A stretch of DNA of 64,000 nt. Source: Apiosordaria backusii. Lineage: Eukaryota; Ascomycota; Sordariomycetes; Sordariales; Lasiosphaeriaceae. Positions 1 to 11,808 of the stretch are shown in pieces. The DNA lies in assembly GCA_030549205.1 (NCBI GenBank), contig JAUKTV010000002.1, positions 558,001 to 622,000 on the forward strand. The letters run 5' to 3'. The position numbers were made by a program, and so were the translations under genes. Position 1 is the stretch's first letter, and each line of letters opens with the position of its first letter. Below the pieces are notes generated by a model. The model was not told the DNA's origin. It did no database searches and saw nothing but the letters and a program-made list of their open reading frames with translations.

Positions 1-3000
1 CTAGAGACTGTGGCCCACTGCCGGGCCGAGTCGAGGTGCTATCGAATCGACATGACAAATATCAACAGAACACTGTTCCAAACACGGCCCACTTGAATTT
101 TGTGGGCGGGGGTGAAGGCTTCTCGTGGCGACGTGGCGACTCCTGAATAGCCAACCATCACGATCCGCGTCGTATCTTCGATTTCATCCAGCCTTGTCAC
201 ATTAGAAGTGCGGTACGAGGCGAATATTAGGGAACATATGTAATCTCGAGAGAGTGGCCTGTCGATTGTAGATACATACGAACGTATTGCTCGCGATCCG
301 GCTGACCGAGGAAGCTCCTTACTGGAAACAAGACGATGAAGTGACATGACGCGAGGCGGCCGCTCGGTTCCTCCAGTCGGTTCTGCACGAGGACCAGTTG
401 GGAAGGAAGATGGCATAGGATCAGCAGGAGATCGAAACGAAACGGCCAGATACGAGGCCGACATGGAAAAGGCTCCAGATTCAGGAAAGACGTCCTGGTG
501 GGAGGCCTTGTCCTTCAGGCTGATGGCACTCTGTCGACCTTTGCGCGGAGCGGGACGGAACTTGGGGTGATTAGGCTCCTGGGGGTGGCCGCCAGCACCG
601 GCCGGTTCCACGATGGGGGCGGTGACTTACACCTCACCTTGCTTCTGGTGGAGTGATGAAGCAGGATCATCACAGGACAGTGCGGGCTGTTGATGATGTC
701 CCACATCAGGGATATACATTGCAATATCCGGGTCTGATTCCGGACATGCCGTCCGTGCCTTGTTGCCCTCGCATGCAAAAAAAAAAAAAAGATCGGATCG
801 AGTGGAAGGGAAGCTTGGGGGAATAGTGAAAGAGTCTGGTGATATGCCGACCCCAAGGGGTAACAACGGGCTAACTGGCACCAGCCTCCCCGCTCGATGG
901 TGAAGGAAACTGGATGATGGTTCGGTGCCGTTACACCGAGTGACAGCCAGGATATGTTTGAAATCCGGAGAGCCAAAGTGAAAGCCGGCGTCAAGGTGAA
1001 TCAAAGCTGCTGTGGGGTCATCTGAGGACCGGCCAGACAGACCATCATGGAGGATGCCGAGGTAACAGGGCAGGGGTCCGGTAAACAAGCTGGAATGTCT
1101 TGCGAGAATCCAATACTGACCCAGAGATTGTCGGCCGGTTGCGAACAGCCAGATCTGCAGTGATTTACCACCGGTTCCTCAGCATACCTATCTCATAGTA
1201 TTGCGCAGTTCTATGACCGGAGGACCACTGCTCGGGCTGAGCCGGGAGCGGGCCGTCCCCGGTCTCCGCCGGCGTGATGTTCCTTGCTGGCCAGAAGAAC
1301 AGAATTTGGATATCAAAACAGCTTCTTGCTGGCCATGTGGAGGCAGACTGCAAACGTGGTGATTACTTGTAGTCTGTGATGTCCTGCGTGGCCCTGGCTG
1401 CATCCGCGCGAATCTAGGGTTGAGCTGGTGCTGCGGAATTGTGCTTGATGCAATACTACATTTTTTTTTTGAGGATATGAGGTTCTGTGTTTCTGGTAAA
1501 CTCCAAATCCAAATAGGGCGGCCTGAAGCGATCGAGTAAAATCCACCGACAGGGGTCCGGCGGATCACTCTTCGGGAGCAGCGGGTGACGGAGAGACTGT
1601 GTTTTGCAACAGCCTCATCGAGACAAGTCCTGGCATCCTATTGGCTGGCCCTATTTGGGGGCTAACTGGGGTTGGGGTTTGGAGAAGGAGGAGCCGAAAA
1701 GCGGGCCGCATTCGTCTGCCTGTGACGACGACAGAGCATCATTATCCGTAGCTATATTGGCGTGGATGGACTAGGAATCGTAGAAGGCTGCGATGAGTCT
1801 CTGGGAGGTTCAAGAGGCAAATGTGGTGGTACGAGCCTACAGCGTGGTCAGTAAACATGTGAGTGTCAGCCGATGAAGTTCACTCCTCTGATGCCGGCCG
1901 GCTCTGCGGAGTCATGATACGCGTTCCTGAAAAGGCAACGATGGAAGTGATAAGCAGCCCGTGGCCGCAGAATGGGAGGCCATCCCCGCGCATTTTACAC
2001 GTCACTGGCCGCAATCTGGCCGAGTGAGCGAATGATGATGGAATGGGATGTTGATATTATTGTTGTTGTTTTCTTAATTCTCAAAGACAAGCTATCAATG
2101 GTTAGCTCACCCATCAATTTGACTGAAAAATGTGAGATGTGACAGACCTGACCCGAGAAGCAAGGCGCTTGCAGGGCAAAGACAGCAGACATGATGTGGT
2201 GGAGCTCAGCAAAGGCATGCCAGGCTGGGCTCGCATTGCAGTGTCGCACTGGGCAGTGATTATGGAGATATCGACCTGAATTTTAGTCGACAAACCCCTG
2301 ACCCTGTAGATTCGAATGTACCTACAGACGTCAAGCAGCTTTTCCCTGCGCTGGCGTGTAATTCAAGACGCAGGAGAAGCTCACGCACATCATCCCAAGG
2401 CCAGCAGCCCGGAAGCCCACCGCGGCAGCGTTGCATCAGCGATTATCGAGGTTCCGGGATCGTGGAGCATTTGCTGAAGAAGAAACTTGAGGTCAAATCA
2501 AAATTAGAGAGAATATGAAAACACGAACAGCCTGTGATCAATGAAGTTCGACGATGTAAGTGACGGGATGTCTGTTGTGGAAATTGGAGAAACCCCCACG
2601 ATACATAGGTGGAGCTCCCGCTGCCTGTGGTGTCAACCCCGCCATAGCTCTTATCGCTGCCTAGTAGCTTATCGATAGCCGCTAATTGTCACTGCCCTGA
2701 TGGATGCCCCGCCATCATCACAGCGTAGCGCCCTGGGAGGCCCCAACACCCGACGGCATCCAAAGTCCCGATTCTCGACAGTAAAAAAAGCGCTCAGCAG
2801 CGGAGACCGAGAGGGCTTAAGATGGCCTTTAATGGCCTCTGACGGTCTCGAGATGCCTGATGAGGACTGGCTCTGATGATGTGTACAACGAGGCGATGTC
2901 TCCTTGACGGGATAACAAGAAAGACACCCCTGCATTGTCCAACGTCCGTGCCTCGTGCCTCGCCCTTGCGTCCCCTTCTGCGTAACGGGTTGCCAACAAC

Positions 3001-3703
3001 AGATGACCAGCTTGTGTCAAGTGTGACGAAGCACGTCTCAAGTCACGGCCCAACAACTGGACTACTACTCCTCGACGACTTTCGACGACATCTGGACAGT
3101 GTTGATGGACTCCCGTTGCACTGCGAATGCGACCTGAACTATCGAACTCTCCCCGCCAGCTTTGCCACGACTCGCCTGCCGCTTCTGGCACACATCCGAC
3201 ACCGAGGCGGCCCCCTCGCCCCCTCCAGGGTTCGCGATCCCGCGTCCCTTGAACCGCCGACTGAGTACAGCAGACGGAGCTCGCGCATTCTTCTGTAAAG
3301 ACGGACACACAATAGCTGAACCAGCCACCATCTTTCCTGTCTCCTTTTCGCTGGTCGCATCGGCACCGGCCTATCCGGCCAGCCCGCGCGCTTTTTGCTT
3401 GACGCGATCCTGTTTAGCCGCACGAGAAACCCTCAGTGAGCCTTGTTATTCTCTCTTACGCCTATGGTACGGCAAAATCTGGAGCGACATCCGCGATAGG
3501 CGACTGGGAAAGCAACAAGGCAGACATACAACAACGGCGCGTGCTGGTCACTCGCAGCAAGGGATCACGATATAGGTGGCCATCCACTGGTATACCGAAC
3601 AAGCCACGCCGGTGCCAGTTCACCAAGTTCCAAGGGAGTCTTCAACGCACGTCGCCGCTTTGGGGAAGAAAGACAAGGCCTCCTGGTCAAGCACTGTGGC
3701 CCA
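1..3703. other. No gene recognised; upstream region of F-box gene
   Basis: Open frames occur on both strands here but none resembles a known protein. They overlap one another in different frames and are rich in Arg, Pro and Ser, as chance ORFs in GC-balanced DNA are. Several begin at TTG or other non-ATG codons. There are homopolymer runs of A near 778-790 and of T near 1461-1470. The last kilobase probably holds the promoter and 5' leader of the F-box gene starting at 3704. An unrecognised multi-exon gene cannot be excluded. Confidence 0.4.
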
Positions 3704-5111
3704 ATGGCGTCATTATTAACAACTATCCAACACCAAGACGCACATGATGGCATGGCCCACGAGCCCGAGTTGGAGTTGGAAGCTGAGGGTGAAGATCTAG
3801 ACCCCGTTGTTGCCACACAGCTTGCCGAAAAGACAAGTCAATTGACACTATCGACGCCCGGAAGCGAGAAGAGGGGGTCTGGAACCACAGATGAGCAGGG
3901 CGCTGTAGCGTCGTCTTCCGCCCAGCTGCCGAACGGCAATCCTTCCGTGACGCATCCTGCCCGTCCTCCAGCTTCTGCCCAGCCGTATGACTCTATGGAA
4001 AGCACCGGAATCCTGCCGGATGGACAGGTAGACGCGAGCACGCAGAGGTGGCAAGGAGATCCTTCTCTGGCATTGAGTACCCCTTTCTGCCCAACGATGG
4101 TAGACGTTCCTTCCACTATGCAGCCGTCGCCCGAACCCGAGAGTCATGGCAGTATCGACAGCGGCAGCGGGGAAACGGATCAAGATGCCGTTGCTCTCGC
4201 AAGTAACGTTCCCAGAGGGGAATTTTCCCAGCTGCCGAACGAAGTGCTTCTCCATATCCTGAGTTATCTCGAGGTCTGTGACTTGCTGGCGACCTCTAGG
4301 GTGGGTTTGACCCCTTTTCCTTGTGCTTTGCTGAAATTGTGCTGGACTGTGCGAGATGCCAGACCAGACCTCAACAGTCCCCAGCACCTTCATGTCCAAG
4401 CGATGCCTGTACTCTTGCACTCTGTCTCTGCAAGTTGTTCACTTGACACCACGACAAGTGACAAGACCCTATGATCCCATCAGTAGAACACATACAAGTG
4501 TAAACATGCCTTTGAATTCAGTCCAAACACCTTCCATCTTCTCAACCTCAGAAACATATCCCCGCCCCTTATTTTCCGCCCAAAAAAGAGACAGTCCAAC
4601 TAACCTCCCCCCTCAGACCTCCCACCACCTCAGATCCCTCTCCCTCACCCCCCACCTCCACCGCCTCCGCCTCCGACAAGCCCGCACCGCCCTCCCAACC
4701 CAGCTCACCTCCCCCTCCCGCCCAACCTTGTCCGACCTCATCCGCCGCTCCATCTTCCTCACCAACACAACCCTCATCTCCCGCCGCCTCGCCCGCTCCT
4801 TCGTCTCCATCCGCCTCTCCCGCCAGCTCGCCGCCCGGCCAGCCCCCGAAGTCCTCGTGGAGCGCTGCGTCTTGCCTGCCGAGTGTCTACCTGGCAAAAA
4901 AGCCGCTGTTGCCCCTGCGCTTGTGGCGAGAAAGAGAGCGGTCGAGAGGGAGAGGGTGAAAGATCGGCTGAGGGGGTTTGTGGGGAGTGTTTGGGGTGGG
5001 AAGGTGAAGGAGAAGGAGGAGGGGGTAAAAAAGTGGGAGGAGAGAGTGGGAGTGGGGAGGGTTTGGAGGTTGAGGAGGTTTTGGGAGGGGGTTGGGAGGG
5101 AGCAGAGGTGA
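3704..5111 (+). CDS. F-box protein with C-terminal RPEL-like segment
   Basis: Two exons, 3704-4300 and 4617-5111, give 363 aa; the 316-bp intron runs GTGGGT...CCCCTCAG and leaves phase 0. The N-terminal ~165 residues are low-complexity (Ser/Pro/Glu). The F-box follows at about residues 173-205 and crosses the intron (FSQLPNEVLLHILSYLEV, then SHHLRSLSL after the splice). F-box proteins dock on Skp1 and present substrates to SCF ubiquitin ligases. Downstream is a run resembling an RPEL/Roy1-type F-box protein: two similar helices (LIRRSIFLTN and the RPAPEVLVERCVLP segment). The last ~70 residues are very basic and charged. No WD40 or leucine-rich substrate domain is visible, so the target is unknown. 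The ATG was chosen as the first in the open frame. The Roy1-like assignment is inference. Confidence 0.75.
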
Positions 5112-5630
5112 GGTGAGGTGATGTTTCCTTTTTTTTTTTTTTTTGCTTCGTTTTCTGTTGGCTGGTTGGGAAATGGGAATAAGGAAGGGTGGACTTTGTT
5201 TGGTTGCTGGCTCTGATTTCACTTTGACCTTAGTGTTTTCCAGGAGCGGAATTTGGCTGTATAGGTAACTGGTTTTCTTGGCTTTGGATCGGTTGGTTCT
5301 GGCTGGACTGTACAATCCAGGTTTCGTATTGGGGATATGGTTTGTACTTCTGGTGGGTTTGATGGCGTTTCTGTTTTCTGCTGACATTTCCCGTTCTGAA
5401 TTTCTTTCATCAGGCAACATGGCACGGAGGTTTGCTTCATCTGTTTGTTCCGTCTCTGTGACATTAGGTATTGGTATTTCGTCTCTGTTTAGACGTACCG
5501 TATGATACACTATTATGTACAAGTCTTTCTCTGAACCGGCAGCCCATATTGGGCTTGCATCTGACAGTTGTGTTCATCTCGAAAACGACCTTGCTCCGTA
5601 TGTATTGGCTTCACCTTGCCGAAACCAGGC

Positions 5631-6719
5631 TCAAGCACGGAATCGGAATCCATCCCAGTCGTCTTCATCCTCATCATCGTCATCCTCCTCGTCATCTTGA
5701 ACAGTAGCATTCTCTTTGCCCAGCGCAGGCCCTTTGCCCGCGTTGGCAACAGGCGCAACAGTTGTTCCACCTCCTTGTACTCTCAGCGCCTCTCTTCTTT
5801 CCCTCAGTTTCCGGGCGCGTGCTTCCAGCTCTTCCATAACTTCAAACTCAGTCTCTAAAGCCCGAGTTGCCTCCTCTTTTTCATCCTCCAGCTGGATATC
5901 CGCCAGTGCCCTTCTCTTTTGTTTCTCTTCTCCTTCCGACTTGGCCGCAATTTCCGCGCTGGTCATTACCGGCGTGGAAATCACAGCATCACTATTCTCC
6001 AAAGCGGCGATAGCAGCAGGCTTCTTCTTCTCTTGTAACAAATCGGCTTCAAATTCCGCCCATAGGTCATCCGCCACCGGCGCTAGTGCAGATTTCTTCG
6101 GCGGTTGTTTTTGCTCAGGCTCATCGGGTATAAGCGGCGACCTGTTTTGCGATGCTGGCTTCGGGGTGATAGACATTGGTGTCCCGGCGCTGCCACTGCT
6201 ATTCCTCTCCCTTTCCTCACGAATCGCGACTGGTGTTGCTGGTCGCGAGGGCATCTGCATCTCGACTCCAAACGTAGGGGTGCCCGAGGTTCGCCGGGTT
6301 AATGGCGGTGTTAATGGCTTGCCCCTTTCTACCGCTGCTCGCTGATTCTCATCCGAAGTAGAGACCATATCAGGTCTGCTCTTCTTGCGTCGCGCGGCAT
6401 CCTCATCAAAGGTATCCCCCATCTCGTCGTCCGAGTCGCTATGCTTGCGCTTGTTGTTCGATGGGGTGGCAGCAGCAGAATTCTGGTCGACGAAGCCAGC
6501 GTAACTCGGGCCATTGCTGTTGTTGGCGGTGTTGGATAGAACTTGAACCCGTTGGCGATGGCCGGCGCTGCGCAAGTGGCCCTCCCAGAGGGTTTCGGCC
6601 TTGATGGGCTCGTGGCAGGCAGCACAGGAGAGCTTACCCGAGTCTGAGTAGGAGGCGTGAGGATGTTCAATTCGGCGGGCAGCGCGTTGCTGCCTCAAGA
6701 GAGCGCGGACATCGGCCAT
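5631..6719 (-). CDS. C2H2 zinc-finger protein, ZNF830/CCDC16 type
   Basis: Single exon, 362 aa. The start is set at the ATG giving MADVRALLRQQRAARRI; the frame remains open upstream only through TTG. The N-terminus matches the ZNF830 family: a short basic helix, then one C2H2 finger at about residues 30-55 with CAAC and HLRSAGH as zinc ligands. The middle is disordered (Ser/Thr/Pro, Lys). A charged coiled-coil stretch follows at about 270-325 (LEDEKEEATRALETEFEVME). The C-terminus is acidic and ends DDWDGFRFRA. Human ZNF830 is a spliceosome-associated nuclear protein of the XAB2 complex, so a pre-mRNA splicing role is inferred. The gene is divergent from MED7 with 570 bp between the starts. 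Confidence 0.8.
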   Translation of the reverse strand: MADVRALLRQQRAARRIEHPHASYSDSGKLSCAACHEPIKAETLWEGHLRSAGHRQRVQVLSNTANNSNGPSYAGFVDQNSAAATPSNNKRKHSDSDDEMGDTFDEDAARRKKSRPDMVSTSDENQRAAVERGKPLTPPLTRRTSGTPTFGVEMQMPSRPATPVAIREERERNSSGSAGTPMSITPKPASQNRSPLIPDEPEQKQPPKKSALAPVADDLWAEFEADLLQEKKKPAAIAALENSDAVISTPVMTSAEIAAKSEGEEKQKRRALADIQLEDEKEEATRALETEFEVMEELEARARKLRERREALRVQGGGTTVAPVANAGKGPALGKENATVQDDEEDDDDEDEDDWDGFRFRA

Positions 6720-7289
6720 TTTCAAGATTGGGAAGTTCGGGCGCGATGATGAAATGCGCAGGGCGGAATCTTGGTTCGGGGGCTGTAGATGGGGGACAGT
6801 GACGGAAGTGGTGGGAAATCTTCACAATCGATGGGTTGGACTAGATAGAGGGAAAGGTTATAAGAGACGAAGTAGGCGGTCTGGACGTCAATGGCTTTAG
6901 AAGCAATGATAGTTGTTTGGGGTGATGATGTACCCGACTCTCCCTAAATGGAATTAATTCAAGGCGCTCGGGGCGCTGAAGGCGGACCCTGACAGCTGAC
7001 GGCGGGGCAGCCACAGGGAAGCTCCTGTCCAGAGCCCCACTTGGCGCAACATGGGGAAGCTTCAGCCACATCCCAGTCGCAAAGGTGCGCGCCAACCAGG
7101 GTACATTTCACTTGCCATCACCATCTAATCATCAAATGCGCCTTCGTGTCTACTGCTTCACGATAAATTGGGCCCCACTTCATTCTCCCGACATAACAAT
7201 CTAAACTTATACTTGTCCCAATCGAACTCTTTCCACCCCCTCAATACGACCGCAGAACCAAAATACACTAGGTTGCGACAGCCCTCACC
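6720..7289. promoter_or_regulatory. Shared divergent promoter region, ZNF830-like / MED7
   Basis: These 570 bp separate two divergent starts and must hold both 5' regions. No canonical TATA box is obvious. A pyrimidine-rich stretch lies just before the MED7 ATG. Confidence 0.5.
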
Positions 7290-8149
7290 ATGGCCGACGA
7301 AGAAGACACCAACAGAGTAACCTCGACCTGGCCCGACCCCCCCCCTTCTGGAAAGACTTCACCCCCGAGAACATCTCCCGCTACAACACCCTCAAGTCAG
7401 ACTACGCAACCGCGCACTCCATCCCCGACCCCGACTCCATCACCCGCCTCCCTTCCATCCCAGAAGACCTCATAAACCTCCAACCACCACCCGAACCAAC
7501 AGAGGGCAAATGGAGGTTATACAGCGAACCCCAAGCCGTTCGTTCCCCTTTTCTCTCCCTCAACCCTCCCCCATTGCCTTCTCCTCACTAACACTTTCTT
7601 CCTTTCTTCTAGTTAACCGACACCCTCCAATCCCTCACCGAAGCAGGCGTAACCCCTCTCCTCCCCGCAACAATCAACCCCTCCTCCCCCTCCCACAAGC
7701 TCGACAACAAGCACCTCGACCGCTCCTTCGAGCTGAAAAAACTCGCCAAGTCCATCCTCCTCAACTACCTCGAGCTCGTAGGCGTAATGTCCCACAGCCC
7801 CGCCCACGGCGCCGACAAGATCCAAGACCTAAAGACCCTCATCCTAAACTTCCATCACACCCTCAACGAGTACCGCCCCCACCAGGCGAGGGAGCAACTC
7901 ATACAAATCATGCAGGACCAGCTCGACACCAAGAGGGCCGAGACCGCCGCGATTAGGGGCGTGGTGGACAAGGCCAAGAGGATGATTGAGGGGTTGGGGA
8001 GTCTGGAGTTGCCGAGGCTGGACGATCAGGTCAATCGGGTGGGAGGGTCGGGGCCGGCGGGGTCGAGAAAGGGGAGGGAGGGGGAGAGGAGGAGGAGGTT
8101 GGCGGTCGAGAGGTGTACGGCTGGGAGTGTGGATTTGGAGTTTGCTTAG
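7290..8149 (+). CDS. MED7: Mediator complex subunit 7 (frame broken at a C9 run)
   Basis: Exons 7290-7537 and 7613-8149; the 75-bp intron runs GTTCGT...CTTCTAG in phase 0. MED7 belongs to the Mediator middle module that links activators to RNA polymerase II. The family hallmark FWKDFTPENI follows WPDPPP. Exon 2 carries the most conserved part: RSFELKKLAKSILLNYLELVG and NFHHTLNEYRPHQAREQL, then a coiled coil. As given, the ATG frame (MADEEDTNRVTSTWPDPPP) enters a run of nine C at 7337-7345 and leaves it in the wrong frame, stopping at 7475. One extra C (or two fewer) restores about 261 aa. No intron that repairs the frame was found. A homopolymer sequencing error is the likeliest cause, because both sides of the break are well preserved. 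Confidence 0.88.
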
Positions 8150-8784
8150 GGGAGAATAAAAGGCAAAAAGATACCCGGGATATGAACAACAGAGAGATGA
8201 CAGACGACATGTAATTATGCAATGCAATGTACAGTATTTCACATACAACCAACGGCATATCAATATCACGACTGGCAAATTAATCGAGAGTTTAATCAAG
8301 AATAACGCTGCGTTGTGGAATCAGATACACAGGAAAAACTACCATGAGGAATAGACAGGGTTACAAAACTAAATACTAACAGTGGCACACCTCCATAGCT
8401 AAGATATTAAAACGCTGCTGCCCCCTTGATCTGATCAGAGAAACCCATCTAACCCATTCCGCCCACCACAACTGACAAACAAAGGTCCAACAAAAACACC
8501 AGACAAATAAAAGACTATCAACTCTTCCCAAGAAGTGCATGACAAGTCAAAACACCCAAGTTCGAAAGGGGTTGGCCTCTGCCTACTCCCACTCCCCCAA
8601 CCAAAGCCATTCCAATTTTCCTGTGCCGGGCCAAACCCATCATATCCTCCACCCTCCATAAACTCCCCCATGGATTTATACCACTCCTTATTTACTCCGT
8701 CCGCGGGCCCAAGATCTTCTTCCGCTCGTTTTCATCGCTAATACACCTGAGCATCCCCGCTAATCTCCTATTCGCTAACCCGAC
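8150..8784. other. Convergent 3' region between MED7 and BYE1-like gene
   Basis: The two genes converge here. The 635 bp hold only short pyrimidine/purine-skewed ORFs with no recognisable content. They are presumed 3' UTRs and polyadenylation signals of both genes; AT-rich stretches near 8155-8300 fit this. Confidence 0.5.
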
Positions 8785-8942
8785 CTACGGTTGCTGACCC
8801 GCCGTGGTGGCCGTAGCCTGCGGTGGAATAGGAGGGGGTGGGATGGGAGTTTGTCTCGGCGGACCTCCGGCATGGGCAGCAACAAGAGGGATCTGCGGAG
8901 GGGGCACAGCAGTCTGCCGGACGGGGACAGCCTGAGGGTGGG

Positions 8943-8979
<37 letters not shown>

Positions 8980-11808
8980 AATGTGAGGATGGTGCTGTTG
9001 AATGGGTGATCGCTGAGCACTTGGTTGCTGATGCTGCTGTGGTGATTGAACGTGTGGCTGCTGAACCTGCTGAGGATGTGAGTAGTGAGGTTGGTGATGC
9101 TGCTGCTGCGGAGGGGGGTGGAAGTGCTGCTGTTGATGCTGCTGGAGAGGGGCTTGGTATTGTTGCGGCCTCTGCTGCTGGGGCTGCTGCTGGGACTGCT
9201 GCGGCGGCGGCGGAGGCGGAGGAGGGGAAGGCCCCGAGGGCGGATTCTGTGACCCAGGGGTTTCACTTTCCAATACCATACCAAGGTAGGGCAGATCCTC
9301 TCTCGCTTTGGGTTCGCGCTCGAAGACTCTCCTTATGAGCTCCCATTCGGGGCGCGTCATAGCATAGGCCTGGGGAAGAAGGAACGCAACAGTCGGGCTC
9401 CTTATGTAGGGCCCTAGAACCTCCCGGGCGTCGGCCTCTCCCCGTTGTTGTGCTTCCGCCCTTTGGGCCTGCTCCGGAGTCATGGCAATCTCTTGGGGTT
9501 GTGGTGTCGCTGCCGCAGTTTGTTGCTGAAGCGGGGTGGCGCTGTTCCGAGGAGGAGTGGGATAGTTGGGGAAAGGTCCTGGGTTCACCGTGGGTGAATA
9601 GGCAGGGCCAGAAATAGACTGGCGATTTGCTAGTGGAAAGCTTGCTGATGTAGGGGTTGGTGTATCAGGCGATTGTCCGTAATCATGTCTTGCCGGGGCT
9701 TGCGCCACAGTGGGTTGAACCTTTGGTTGCGCCTTGCCATCTTCCCATCGGTAGACGAAGACAGCAAGCATCATGGGGTCAGTCCTGGACTGGGGGATGA
9801 AGTTATCCTCCAGGTTCATCATGAACTCAGGGTGGCCACCTGTACCGGGTAGCACTGGCACCAGATAAGTATCTCGGACGTTGGCAACCCCTTTACGGTC
9901 AACCACGCCATATCTTTTCTTGCTGACGAAGTATTCAACGAGCTTCTGCATGCCAGCCTTGCCTTGAGGTGACGTTGGCTCCAAGTTGACCACGATGACC
10001 TCGGAAACCTGGCTGTACCTCATGCCGCAAAGATAAACATTGGCTGCTTGCTCGTCTATACGCCCGCATACTGTAATGTTCTTTGCAATGACCTTATCCC
10101 AGGTTATGCCGACGCTCTCCCCGGGGTTGGCACCGCCAATGTGCTTCGCAGTCACCTGGAACTCAGCAATCGTATTCATAATCAGATTTCCACGCCAAAC
10201 CACATCTGGGTCTGTCTCTTCCTTTGGTGAATATGGTGGCGACTGGCCACCGTCCTCATCAAGTAGGCGGTCGACGTCTGGATCCACCCCAGGACCGGCG
10301 GCAGGCGCTGCAGCTAGAGGAGGAGCTGGACGTTGAGAGACGGCTGGCGACTTGACACTGGAATAGACCTTGTTCAAATCAAAGTCGGCGCGGCTGGGGG
10401 ACTGCTGGGTGTCAACAGCCAACCCTCGAGACGCTGACCTGGCACGGCTCGCTTCAGACGACTCTCTAGGCTCTGACTGGGGGGCACTGGGTCGGCGCAC
10501 TGGAGCCGATGGGATATCTTCGCTGGTGATGGCGAAGTTATCGTCGCCAATCATCTCGTCGCCCTTGTGGTTTCTCCGTATACGGGGAACATCCTCGGTG
10601 ATCTTGATAGCCTGTTTTTCGGCCCGCGCCTTCATTTCGGCTGTCTGGTCTTGTAGTTCCTTGGACGCCAGCTCTTCAGTCGACATGGCAGCCAGCATGG
10701 GCGGTGTCAGAGTGCCCTCGAGAAGCCTGCTTCCAAGCTCGAGGTTGGACTTGAGGTTATGGACCAGGGTCCTACCCTGATTCCTATAGGAGTCCTGGGT
10801 AGGATGGGTGTCGTAGACGGCACGCTCGATCTGAAGCGCAAACTTTTCGGCACCATCATTGATGGAAATGCCGTCAGATGGGACAAGCCCCTTCTTTTCA
10901 GCGGCGCCGAGCGAGTGCACAAGAGACTTGATGAGAGCCTTCGCTACACCCTGACGGCTGTCTGGCAACTCAGCAGCTTTGGACGGAATGTCGGCAGGGG
11001 GGGTATACGCAGGCGTAGATACAGGCACAGATTGGGTTTCGTTCACCTTCCGAAGCTTCTATGGTAAAGGCAGCCGCCAAAGTTAGCAATGATCATAGTT
11101 TAAAGTACTGCCTGAAAGCACTAGCGAGCTTACCTTGGCTTCCTTCTCTGGTGCGCCATCCACGGTTTTCCGTTTCTGCCCTGACGCCTTAGGTTCCTTT
11201 TCCTTCTTGGGTTCGGGCGCTGGTTGTGAAGGAGGAGGTGGTGGTGGTGGTGACTGTTGCGGAGTCCGCGATGCTTCCTCCTTCAAATCGCTCGTCCGCT
11301 TCTTGCCCTTCTTGCTGCCCTTCTTCTTCTTGGACTTTTCCTCTTCGTAGATCTTGCGCCGAGTTTCCCAGAGCTTCTCGCCCCTGGCCATACTGGCCAG
11401 CAACTCCTTGTGGTTCTCCGGCTTGCACTGCTCGCAAAAATAGTTCTTGGGTATATCTTCGGCGAACTGGCTCACGCCCATGCAAATATTGTGCTGCCAG
11501 GCGGTACACGTGTCGCAAGCGATCCAGGCCTCACCGGAGTCTTCATCTTGCTCTGTGGCGCCGCACACGCAGCGAATAATCTCTTCTTCGGGCTCCTCTG
11601 GTTCGGGAGCGGCCTTCTTGCCCTTCTTTGAGGCGCCGGTTCGCTTCTTTGGCGGTTCGACGACCTGATCGAGCTGTTCGTGGGCCTTGTGCTGGCCTTT
11701 CGTTGCTCTGACGGAGCGACGGGGTTCGGGGTCTGGAGTTGAATTGAGAGTCAGTTGCTGGTTCTTGACATTGTTCTGCCCGCGCGCAGACTGGCGTCGC
11801 GGGGCCAT
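8785..11808 (-). CDS. BYE1: BYE1-like transcription regulator: PHD finger, TFIIS central domain, SPOC domain
   Basis: Two exons on the minus strand, 11808-11134 and 11058-8785; the 75-bp intron starts GTAAGC and ends CCATAG in phase 0. The product is 982 aa. A PHD finger at about residues 78-130 has all zinc ligands (C80, C82, C98, C101, H106, C109, C125, C128). A TFIIS-central-like helical domain lies at about 260-380 and a SPOC domain at about 512-663 (from VWRGNLIMN to MMLAVFVYRW). This order is that of yeast Bye1, which binds H3K4me3 and the jaw of RNA polymerase II and influences elongation. The C-terminal ~320 residues are Gln/Pro/His-rich with an uninterrupted Gln tract. The ATG giving MAPRRQSARG was taken as the start. 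It is divergent from PRE9. Confidence 0.88.
8944..8979 (-). repeat. CAG trinucleotide tract encoding polyglutamine in the BYE1-like protein
   Basis: On the + strand there are eleven consecutive CTG units preceded by TTG, which reads as twelve Gln on the minus strand. Further Gln/His/Pro codon repeats continue to about 9220. The pure repeat is likely to vary in length between strains. Confidence 0.9.

Noticed and set aside
39..1088. Several 75-190-codon frames at the left end
   Set aside because: They overlap on the same strand in different frames, lack domains, and at least some begin at non-ATG codons.
8791..9338. Leu- and Ala-rich plus-strand frames opposite the BYE1-like polyglutamine region
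   Set aside because: They are antisense readings of CAG/CTG repeats within a well supported gene.
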